Shown one piece after another: positions 45,730 through 55,400 of a DNA stretch of 64,000 nucleotides. This stretch comes from Mesorhabditis belari. Taxonomy: Eukaryota > Nematoda > Chromadorea > Rhabditida > Rhabditidae. Position 1 is the stretch's first letter, and each line of letters opens with the position of its first letter. The notes under the pieces were generated by a model that searched no databases, had not been told where the DNA came from, and saw only the letters and a list, made by a program, of their open reading frames with translations. Made by a program: the position numbers and the translations under genes. Location of the stretch: assembly GCA_958450365.1 (NCBI GenBank), contig CAUEEP010000893.1, positions 1 through 64,000 on the forward strand, read 5' to 3'.

Positions 45730-46130
45730 AATGTAGTTTCCAATTCCAATTCCAGCCTTGCCAACTGTCTCTTGGATCATTTTGGGATACTCGTGCACCG
45801 TACAACTCATCGATTTAGTCATTTCCTTTCCCACTCTTGCCACCTTCATTATATGCAAATTGCGGACACAAAATTTCGAGAGATAAGGAACGAAATTTAG
45901 AGAGAAAAGGAACAAAATTTAGAGAGATAATGCATCAAATTTAGCGATAAGGAACCAAATTTAGAGAGATAAGAAACCAAATTTGGAGAGTGGTTCCCAA
46001 TTCCAATTCCAGCCTTGCCAACTGTCTCTTGAATCATTTTGGTACACTCGTGCACCGTACAACTCATCGACTTAGTCATTTCCTTTCCCACTCTTGCCAC
46101 CTTCGTTATATGCAAATTGCGGACACAAAG
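45730..46130 (-). repeat. tandem 140-bp repeat with a conserved reading frame
   Basis: Copies at about 45,735-45,872 and 45,988-46,127 share TTCCAATTCCAGCCTTGCC, ACCGTACAACTCATCGA and ATGCAAATTGCGGACACAAA. Between them are several AGAGAGATAAGGAACCAAAT units. On the minus strand both copies stay open and encode KVARVGKEMTKSMSCTVHE and QETVGKAGIGIGN with few substitutions. I do not recognise the peptide; it may be a captured exon. Confidence 0.6.
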
Positions 46131-46415
46131 AGCATTGCTGAATATTCTTAACTTCGTGAATCGATTTTTTTTAACCATTTCCTATTTTTTTCGCTGCTCA
46201 ACTTGTAATCTTTCGAGTTTTAACGTTGCGAAATGCTACCATATCCCCGTTTGCTTAGGCTCTGTATTTAAAAAGCCACTTGGCCTTGTCCATTTGATAA
46301 TTGTTACCAACGCAACCTGTTGCCTATAAAACCGATCTCGCTCTTGAGAAATCATGACCACTTTTTCTTTGTACTTCTTTTTTAAAATAGATCTTTTAAA
46401 TTCAAAATTTAGACT

Positions 46416-49400
46416 ATGTCCCAAGGAATTTTGGACTTTGAGTGCCCGATTTGTTATGATGAATGTGAGTTGTGAGCTCCTTAGCTGTTGTGAGCTCCTT
46501 ACGAGGGAACTACAACTACTTACCACCTCAGATCGACTCCAAAATTACAGGGGGGAAAGATCATCACAAAAGAAGAATTTTCTGAAATTTTTAGCTGCTA
46601 AATGCCAGAACTAACTGAAATATAAGGTTTCAAAGTTCAGAGTAGCTTAAACTTAAAGGGGGGGTATTAATCGCGGCCGGGTGACAATAAAATTTTTTTT
46701 ACGGCAACCACTTGTTTTTTTATTTTAATATCGCTGATTTTATTATAAAAAGAATAAAAATCACCCGGCTAGAGTGATTTGATGGGTTTACAAATTTTTG
46801 GAGACGCTGCAAAGCTCGCGTAATTCATCTACAAGGTAAGTGCGAAAGTAAAGCAAAAGTCAGACATTATGTTTTCTTTTTGTTTTCTTTAGACTTTCGA
46901 TCTACACTTTTGGTTTTTAACATCTCTAGATGTCTTTTCCAGATGAAGATTTTATGTTTAGATAATGCAAAAGGCCATCAAAACACCCTAAGCTATCTAC
47001 TAGAGTGTGTTCCTCTCGAGTAATGCGTTTTCTAAAAGGCACCTATTTGAGAAAACTAAAACCACAATCGACCACAAATGGAAAAAAAGATCTAATTATG
47101 TCAATCAAAGCGCTGAAGACGTCCTAGGGTGGAGGAGATCCAGTCACTTCTGCTGAGGATGCGCTGAAAATTGACTAAGATAGGAAGCCGATTTGAGGAA
47201 CTGCTGTACTTGAGCGAAGATGAAAGTGAGCAAGAGGAAGAATTATAGATTAACAACTTAGTTTTATTGTTTTTTGTGCTTTTTATTTTGTTTTTAAATT
47301 TATCTGCAATTAAAACTCAATCGATCTAGACTGTGCTGAGGTGTCTGATGAGTGACGATCTTGTTTTTCTCCAAGTCTTGCAGCGTCTCCAAAAATTTGT
47401 AAACCCATCAAATCACTCTAGCCGGGTGATTTTTATTCTTTTTATAATAAAATCAACGATATTAAAATAAAAAAACAGGTGGTTGCCGTAAAAAAATTTT
47501 TATCGTCACCCGGCCGCGATTAATACCCCCCCTTTAAACATTTTTGGGACTTGCACGGCACTCTTTAAAGGGAACTCTCACAGGCACTCTCACAGGTTAG
47601 CCGAGTGGCCGAGTGGTTAGGAGCGCGACCTGGTACTCCGAGTGTCGCTGGTTCGGCTCCACCCCAAAAGTTTTTCTTTTTTTGCAAAACCACATAATGT
47701 GCGTTCTATTTTTTTTTCGCTTTTCAAAGTTTATTCTGATTTTTTTAACCATAAAAGGTGAGGATAACAAAACTTTATTTAAAACTAATAAACCACAAAC
47801 AATTCAACAACGGTGGAAAGATTCGACAAAATGAAGGAAGCAGAATATATTCAGACAATAAGCACAACGAATGTACGGCATATTATCGCAATTTATCTTA
47901 TTACATGCACCAATCAAATCAGCAAAAAGTTGCTGGTGTCACATAATGAGGAAGTACATCATCAATATAATGAGCGCTTTTCCAGGCTTCGAGCATGCAT
48001 GAGACAAAACGTGGCGCCCGGAACTGGTGGTAGATCTGACTGATCATCTTCAGGATAGAATCGCGTTGGCTCACTTGGAAGTCGATTTTGGAGGCAATGA
48101 CGTGTGCGGTCAACTTTTTCACAAACGACTTGAAGAGCCGGAAGAAATGAACATCCAACGGTTGAATCTGCGACGTCGCTTCAGGTGGAATGCGTTTCAA
48201 AATGAGCTCCTCGCCAGCTGGGACCGTTGCTTGAATAGAGGCTTGATCACGAAATGAAGTCCAGGAGTCGACGAGAAGCATCAGTTTAGATGGCATAGCT
48301 GGACAGCAGACGATATCCCGGAACCACTTGAGCATCAGCTCCTTGGTCATGATATGGAACTTGGCTGCCTCCACCATCAAGTTGTCGGTTTGAAAGATCC
48401 CTCATTGTGGAAAACGACTATCTTTCTCCTGCATCACGATAAAGAGTTTGTCACCGAGTCGTCCATCCGCGTAGATCAGGGGCATCATGGTAAACGAGTG
48501 AGATGTTGCCGACACACTTTGAACGACGCGGATGACTTTCTCACCTTTTATGGTAAAAAAAAATCAGAATAAACTTTGAAAAGCGAAAAAAATAGAACGC
48601 ACATTATGTGGTTTTGCAAAAAAAGAAAAACTTTTTGGGGTGGAGCCGAACCAGCGACACTCGGAGTACCAGGTCGCGCTCCTAACCACTCGGCCACTCG
48701 GCTAACCTGTGAGAGTGCCTGTGAGAGTTCCCTTTGAAGAGTGCCGTGCAAGTCCCAAAAATGTTTAAGTTTAAGCTACTCTGAACTTTGAAACCTTATA
48801 TTTCAGTTAGTTCTGGCATTTAGCAGCTAAAAATTTCAGAAAATTCTTCTTTTGTGATGATCTTTCCCCCCTGTAATTTTGGAGTCGATCTGAGGTGGTA
48901 AGTAGTTGTAGTTCCCTCGTTAGCTGTTGTGAGCTCCTTAGCTGTTGTGAGCTCCTTAGCTGTTGTGAGCTCCTTAGCTGTTGTGAGCTCCTTAGCTGTT
49001 GTGAGCTCCTTAGCTGTTGTGAGCTCCTTAGCTGTTGTGAGCTCCTTAGCTGTTGTGAGCTCCTTAGCTGTTGTGAGCTCCTTAGCTGTTGTGAGCTCCT
49101 TAGCTGTTGTGAGCTCCTTAGCTGTTGTGAGCTCCTTAGCTGTTATAAGCTTAAAATCTAATCAATATCTTTGAACATTACCGTAGTAAGACAAAAAACA
49201 ATGACTTTGCAGCATTCTTAGTTTAAAATGAAGTTTAAAATGAATGAATCTGATTTTCATTCCGAAAAAAAAGCAATTCTTTAGTCGATCATGCCTACAA
49301 ACGACCGATGACGATGAATTGTGGGCACTCGGTTTGCGAGGATTGCTCCAATAAGGGGATGGGCACTATGTGAGTTGGGAAGGGTATCGAGATCTTTCAT

Positions 49401-51939
49401 TGAATACCTTTAATTACCGTATATCGAGTGAAAGGCTGCGTCTTCTAAAAAGCATCTATTCTAAAAGAAAACTAATCTAATCTAATCAAAGTTAATCAAA
49501 GCTAATCAAGCATCAAGGCTAGAGGTGTCCGGAAGCAGAGATGATTATCCGGAATCACAGATGATTATCCGGAATCAGAGATGATTATCTGGAATCACAG
49601 ATGATTATCTGGAATCACAGATGATTATCCGGAATCACAGATGATTATCCGGAATCACAGATGATTATCCGGAATCAGAGATGATTATCTGGAATCACAG
49701 ATGATTATCCGGAATCACAGATGATTATCCGGAACCAGAGATGATTATCCGGAATCACAGATGATTATCGGGAATCACAGATGATTATCCGGAATCACAG
49801 GTGATTATCCGGAATCAGAGATGATTATCCGGAATCACAGGTGATTATCTGGAATCACAGATGATTATCCGGAATCACAGGTGATTATCCGGAACCAGAG
49901 ATGATTATCCGGAATCACAGATGATTATCGGGAATCACAGATAATTATCCGGAATCACAGGTGATTATCCGGAATCAGAGATGATTATCCGGAATCACAG
50001 GTGATTATCTGGAATCACAGATGATTATCCGGAATCACAGATGATTATCGCGCTTCATTTGTCGTTTTTTACCGTACTTTTGCCATACCGTACTTTTGCC
50101 ATACCGTACTTTTACCATACCGTACTTTTACCATACCGTACTTTAGGTAAACCCATTTTCTAAACCACTCGACTCTACGTAATCTTTTTTTTTCATTTTC
50201 TGCTAACAATTTGATGATAAAAATCGTATAAACTGGGAAAGGACCTTTATTAAGAAAATTTTTCAACCAAAAATGAAAATTAGCATGTAAGATCGGGATT
50301 TGAATAGTTTTTTTAAGGCTCAAGCTATTACCGGTTCAAGCTGGTTCAAGCTTCAACACTCTGGTTCAACTATTACCGGAAACAATTGCTTTTCTTCTCA
50401 CTCTCATATCCTCAATTCCAAATTTCCAGGAAAACCTGCCCGAAATGTCGCACGTTAATCACAACAAGAGCCATCAATTTCTCTCTTTTGGGTAAAAAAT
50501 TTTCTTTCTTTTCAGCGAATCCGGTTTTTTAGGAGCAATCGAGCAATTCGCGCAACAAAAGGCTGAACTATTGGAGTTGAGGGCGAGACAGAGCGCTCAG
50601 GTGGGAATGGGGATACTGTAATCAAAATCTTGAACGATGAAATCAAAAGCTTGAAAGATGAAATCAAAAGCTTGAAAGATCAAATTGAAATCTTGAAAGA
50701 TCAAATCAAAATCTTGACACTTAATTTCTCAATCCCTCAAATTTCTCAATATCAAATATCAAATCAAAGATCAATGCGCTAAAGTTGAAAGTTTAACTTT
50801 TACTTTCGAAAAGGTGGACAATTTGGAAAGTTAATGTTGGAAAGTTACGTATTGAATGCTGCATATTAATCTTGAAGAAAGGAAAACGATTGCTTTACTT
50901 TATTTTACTTATTTTTATTGCATTAATCTTTCACAGGCTTTCCTTTAGATTTTGTCGAATTTACTAAATTTTGAGCTAGAGTAGAAGAAATCAAGAGTAA
51001 AAGGGTGGGGAAAAAAAAAAAACCAAACCTGCACCAGATTATGTTGATGTTTTGAATTTTTCAACTTTCATAAAAAAAAAAGCTGATTGTAATGCGTCAA
51101 CTTTTTAGCTAAATAGTTCCCTTTCAGACTCGAGAACAAAATGTAACATCGGGAACTCTCGACGAGCTGAAGAATTCTTTAGGGAACCTCAAATTGGAGA
51201 GTGAGGCAATGCAAAGGCAAAGGGTAAAAGAAAAGAAAGAAAACGTTCGCAAATTTCAAATGTTTTCTATTTTAGGCTCAAGAGACGCTTGCGCAAATCA
51301 ATTACCTTCAAAACCAAGTTCACCAGCAAGTGAATCAGAGACAAATCACGGATCTCAATGTGCAGATCATTGCGCTACAGTAAGTTTTCGAAGATAAACA
51401 AGTTATAGCAGGATTCGAAGATAAACAAGTTATAGCAGGATTTAAAGTTACATTGTGAATTGTGAATAAAGTTCACAATGTGGTACAAAAAATCAAAAAA
51501 AAGCACAACTTGTAAGCCCTAATTGTAGGGCAAAATCCATATATATGAAAAAGAATCAAAAATCTGGCCCGGGATTGAACCCTCGACCTCTCGACTAAGA
51601 TCCAGGACTCTAGAGGATTTTCTAAAGTGTACGTGAAAATTGTTCTAAGGTACGATTGGTCGAACTTTCAGGAATCGCTTGAGCCGCGAGAATCAGAGCA
51701 AGGATCGCCGAGTGGAGGAGTTGGAAGTAAATAAAGATTTCGATAATATTTTGATCAATTCTAACATTTCTTACTATACAAAATCTATTTTACAGGCTAA
51801 AATCCTGGAAATGCAACACAAGCAACAGCAGCCACAAACGCCGAGAGTCGATCCAGTGATGGAGGCGAAAATTGCCGAGCTTGAGCGAAAGTTGGAGAGT
51901 TCGATGCAAACAAGCGGTGTAAGGGGAAATCAAAGATGA
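46416..51939 (+). CDS. small RING-finger coiled-coil protein, 8 exons
   Basis: Exons 46416-46464, 49285-49369, 50430-50491, 50533-50600, 51128-51223, 51276-51379, 51672-51726 and 51796-51939 give 663 nt, 220 aa, in frame. The N-terminus is a complete C3HC4 RING: C10-C13, C29, H31, C34, C37, C48, C51 (FECPICYDE; MNCGHSVCEDC; KTCPKCR), assembled only when three exons are joined. A RING of this kind binds two zinc ions and usually recruits an E2 for ubiquitin transfer. Residues ~66-210 are Gln/Glu/Lys-rich and predicted coiled coil, with no further domain, so it may dimerise. The ATG is 3 bases after AAATTTAG, a leader acceptor. Intron 1 (2.8 kb) holds nested transposons and an 18-bp satellite; intron 2 a 20-bp satellite. 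Confidence 0.87.
46657..47533. mobile_element. 877-bp nested element with TTAA target duplication
   Basis: It is bounded by AGGGGGGGTATTAATCGCGG and its inverse, with terminal inverted repeats of about 165 bp, and flanked by TTAA (46,653-46,656; 47,534-47,537). The inverted arm of the host element at about 48,765 preserves the empty site (one TTAA), proving insertion with TTAA duplication. Inside, a fragment reads KILCLDNAKGHQNTLSYLLE, resembling the second catalytic Asp region of DDE_1 transposases, then an acidic LYLSEDESEQEEEL end. Confidence 0.8.
47919..48380 (-). pseudogene. DDE_1 (pogo-like) transposase fragment
   Basis: The longest uninterrupted part, 153 codons, of the transposase in the outer element. 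It carries LLVDSWTSF (second catalytic Asp region) and IPPEATSQIQPLDVHFFRLF (the third-acid region of this superfamily, LPPNTTSLIQPLD in typical members). The upstream part of the domain continues to about 48,555 across a stop codon. No DNA-binding domain is left. Confidence 0.72.
48920..49147 (+). repeat. 18-bp satellite TTAGCTGTTGTGAGCTCC, about 13 copies
   Basis: Near-perfect tandem copies of the 18-mer. Another 1.7 copies lie left of the transposon at 46,467-46,501, so the transposon inserted into the array. Because 18 is divisible by 3, the array opens frames (ELLSCC, SSLAVV), but these are not genes. It starts right after the exon-1 donor of the RING gene. Confidence 0.9.
49521..50052 (+). 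repeat. 20-bp satellite GATGATTATCCGGAATCACA, about 26 copies
   Basis: Tandem copies with point variants (CACAG/CAGAG, ATCC/ATCT/ATCG) and visible higher-order blocks of several units repeated as groups. It occupies half of intron 2 of the RING gene. There are no unique spacers between units. Confidence 0.9.
50066..50148 (+). repeat. 16-bp repeat CCATACCGTACTTTTG, about 5 copies
   Basis: Five near-identical units (TTTTG/TTTTA variants) lie directly after the 20-bp satellite. Confidence 0.85.
51535..51625 (-). repeat. tRNA-like B-box remnant in RING-gene intron 6
   Basis: The minus strand reads GTCGAGAGGTCGAGGGTTCA followed by ATCCCGGGCC, resembling the T arm of a tRNA-derived repeat. An A-box-like part is not clear. 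Confidence 0.4.
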
Positions 51940-52107
51940 AAATAAGCTTATATTTTAGGATATTCAGTTAACCGGATGAAGGTTTTGTCATCTAAAACCA
52001 GAATTTGAGTAAATCAACTAACAAAGTTTTCCCCATTCTGCTTCTTTTAAATGAATGTTTAGCAAAAGCAAAATTGTTGAGTTAGATAGCTATAATTTAT
52101 CTATATG

Positions 52108-52215
52108 TCGTAGCCGTTTACGAAATTCAGCCGTTTACGAATGATTCCTCAACGGCTGAATTTCGTAAACGGCTACGACATACAGGGTGCGCCAAAAGTT
52201 CCCGTACTTGTATTT
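52108..52215. repeat. short hairpin and Tc1-like terminus between two genes
   Basis: CGTAGCCGTTTACGAAATTC and its inverse form a 70-bp hairpin (52,112-52,181). Next to it, CAGGGTGCGCCAAAAGTTCC resembles the end at 3,033. This occupies part of the 533-bp gap between the RING and RRM genes. Confidence 0.6.
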
Positions 52216-52472
52216 TCTGCATTTTTGGTAATCTTAGATAAAAGATACGATTTTAAAAGTAAGAAATTCGAATTCCTCGCGAAAAACTGATTTAGAAAAC
52301 GTTTCTGGTTAATTTATAAGTGCAACACTATTTAAGACAAGTGATTGAGAAGAGGGTCCGCTCAGGGGCGCTTTGGTCGCACAGTTACAGGGCACAGTTA
52401 CAGGGCAGTAGATATCTATAAATAATCAAATCTATATCTTACAAGACTTATCCAGCCTTTATTTAGCGTACA

Positions 52473-55400
52473 ATGAACTGGAAAGCGGCTTTCATTCGCG
52501 GTTTGCCCGAGAGCGCCAAAGAGAAACAAATCATGCATCTCGTTCGACTTGTCAATATCGATCCGGAAAAGGAGGATGTTAGGTGGGAAATTCTATGGAT
52601 TCTATGGATTCTATGGATTCTATAGATCTATAGATTCAATAGATTTGATAGATAGCAATCAAATTCATCTAGAAATCCTATTCAAAAGCAATTCTAGAAT
52701 CCAGCTCTACACACCGGCCACTCGCGGCACTTGTTTAGTTACTTTTTCCACAAAGGAATCAGCAACGAAAGTGGGTTTGAAAAGAGCAATTACAGAATTC
52801 AATAAAGGATTCAATAAAGTAATTGATTAACTCAAAAAAATAGTCTTCAAAAGTTAACTCAATAATCCGAATGGATATCCTTTAGTTCATCAAAAATTTC
52901 GACGGCCAAGAGTTTCTCTCAACCGGAAAAAAGCTTAAAGTCGAACAAGCAAGCTTTGATTCGAGGAAACAAGCAGCTGATGGTTTTACAAATTTCCATT
53001 TAAAGGTTTCTTTTTTGTATTTAAGGTCAAGCGAAAGGCACTCCGGCAGCCGCGCCAACTTTTGTCGCCGACAAGAAAAAGGTTTTCATTCGTGGATTGC
53101 CCGCCAATGTCACACCGGCTGATGTGACGAAGTGGATCTTCGAGGACAGCAAGAAACTGCTGGGCAACAGGTACTATAGTACTATGGTTTCTAAGCCTCA
53201 GCTACCGTATTCAGTGGCTTATAGACAGCTACCGTTGACCCTAGCTACTGTAGCTTCACTAACGTATCCAGCTTTCTCTCTATCTACCGTACCCAGCTAC
53301 CGTACTCACAATCAATTTCGTCCTAGTATCATAGATAACTACTGTAATAACCCACCGCCATAATGACGGTGCGGAGCGTTGCGTAGTCTAGCTATGAACG
53401 AGTTTTTCTCGACACTGGTTTATGCTATAATGCAGGCTTTGGTATCAAAAAATAGCTGAAATTCAGCGCTATTTTTTGATACCAAAGACGAATTTACGGT
53501 AGCTTTATGTAAAGCTTAGTGTCACTGTAAAGTTGGCCGGTCCTGTTGCCACCTGTATAGCCATGTTTTATATGGTACATGTGAATGTTATCCCCGCAAA
53601 GTTGATGAAGAAGGGAATCGGCGCATGTCTCCCGAAGATAAGAACTCCAATCGATCGTTAATTTGTTGCACATTCCCAATTTTGGCCTTCGTAAAATTTC
53701 ATCAATGTCATCTCTTTCGTCCAGCAGTAAATAAAGCGAATAACATTTGGATAGCATAGAATAAAGGCTCTACAAGATGACAAACAATTATGGGAGCACC
53801 TGATAAATAATGTAATTTTAGCCGGAAGTTTAAAAAGTAGCTACCGTAAATACTGTAATAGTACCCCACCGCCATAATGAGGGTGCGGAGCGTTGCGTAG
53901 TCTAGCTTTGAACGAGTTTTTATCGACACTGGTTTATGCTACAATGCAGGCTTTGGTATCAAAAAATAGCTGAAATTCAGGGCTATTTTTTGATACCAAA
54001 GACGAATTTACTGTAGCTTTATGTAAAGTTTAGTGTCACTGTAAAGTTGGCCGGTCCTGTTGCTACCTGTATCGCCATGTTTCAAGATGAGGCAAGCGCT
54101 AAGAAGGTGGGGAAATTAAAATAGAAATAGAATGTCTAGTAGATATGATATTATATTTGATTCTAATCTTTAGATCCTTGACAAATGGAACGGGAAATTG
54201 TATCCGGGCACTTCGAAAGAGTTGAGTGTTGATTATTGGAAGGTTTTAGAGGGATCCACCTCAAAGAATGAGCCGAAAAGCCAAAAGAAAGGTTTGAGGA
54301 AAATTCAATCAATGCAAATTTTAAAAAGTAACCATTTAAGGTGAGAACAACGAGAAAAACGAGCAGAAATTGAAGCCTCAAAATCAACAAACACAAAAGG
54401 GCCAACAAAAGTCCGAAATGCAAGTAAGAGACCCGACTTTTCGCTTTTCTAAAACGTTTCAGCTTTTGAAAACTACTGTAACTATCACAGATTATATTCT
54501 TTATTAAGATTATACCGCAATTATTCTAATAGCTTTTATTTTTTAATGTAAAAGCGTCAGTTATTTCCCTTTCAGCTCGTCTAAAAACGTTCATAGGCAA
54601 AAGATTTACTTAACTTAAGGATCAAAATGAAAAGAAATCTTTGAGGATCATTTATCTGAAAAAAAGATTAAAGAAATATTGATTTTGAAGAGAGTTATGA
54701 ACAATTAATGAACAATTAATGCAAATTAATTCCAAGGTAAAGAAATTTCTCACGCTAAAACATTCTGAGCCTTCTTCGGTGGGACCGAACCGTCCCAGGG
54801 CCAGACGGTTTTCGTCCACCGGTGAACTCAATCTTCATTTTGATTCTTTACTTAACACGTCCCGAATGTGTTAAGTTAAGCATCAAAATGAAGAGAAATG
54901 TTTAAGGATCATTTTTCTAGAAATTGTTTGAAAAAATATTGACTTTAGAGTAAGTTATGAAACTTTGAATGGAAATTAGTTCAAATTGAATGCAATTTCC
55001 CTAGAGCATCGATCCGGTCCGGGAAATTTCTCATCCTAAAACTTTCTGAATTTTCTTCAAACTCAAGATTTCTTTAATCTTTTTTCAGATAAATGATCTG
55101 TAAACATTTCTCTTCATTTTGATTCTTAGCTTAAGTAAATCTTTTGGTTGATGAGACGAATAGGAAAGGAAAACAGAGACGAATAAGTTGATGAAAAGCA
55201 AGCCAAGACTCTGCTTAACACATTCACGAGGTTTTTCCTTTGACTTTTGCGTCAGTTATTTCCCTTTCAGCTCGTCTAAAAACGTTCACAGGCAAAAGAG
55301 TTACTTAATTAAAGAGTGAAAATGAAGAGAAATGTTTACAGATCATTTATCTGAAAACAGATTAAAGAAATAATGAGTTTGAAGAAAGTTCTGAATGTTT

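Larger units (their letters stand above)
46502..48919. mobile_element. long-inverted-repeat DNA transposon with DDE_1-type transposase remnant
   Basis: The outer element begins CGAGGGAACTACAACTACTT and ends with its reverse complement, flanked by TTA on both sides (46,499-46,501; 48,920-48,922). Without the nested insert its arms run about 350 bp. The arms contain, near their inner ends, a tRNA-like module (47,590-47,690 and inverted 48,620-48,720). The centre encodes, on the minus strand (48,555 to 47,919), a DDE-superfamily transposase: MMPLIYADGRLGDKLFIVMQ, then LLVDSWTSF, then PPEATSQIQPLDVHFFRLFK, the layout of pogo-like (DDE_1) enzymes. One in-frame stop shows it is dead. Confidence 0.78.

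Noticed and set aside
47758..48572. Plus-strand frames across the transposon core
   Set aside because: They are antisense shadows of the DDE_1 transposase remnant on the minus strand.
48895..49174. Long frames encoding ELLSCC and SSLAVV repeats
   Set aside because: They are the 18-bp satellite read through; length divisible by 3 keeps them open.
49521..50052. CRISPR-like array of 20-bp repeats
   Set aside because: Units are contiguous with no spacers, and the context is a eukaryotic intron; it is a satellite.
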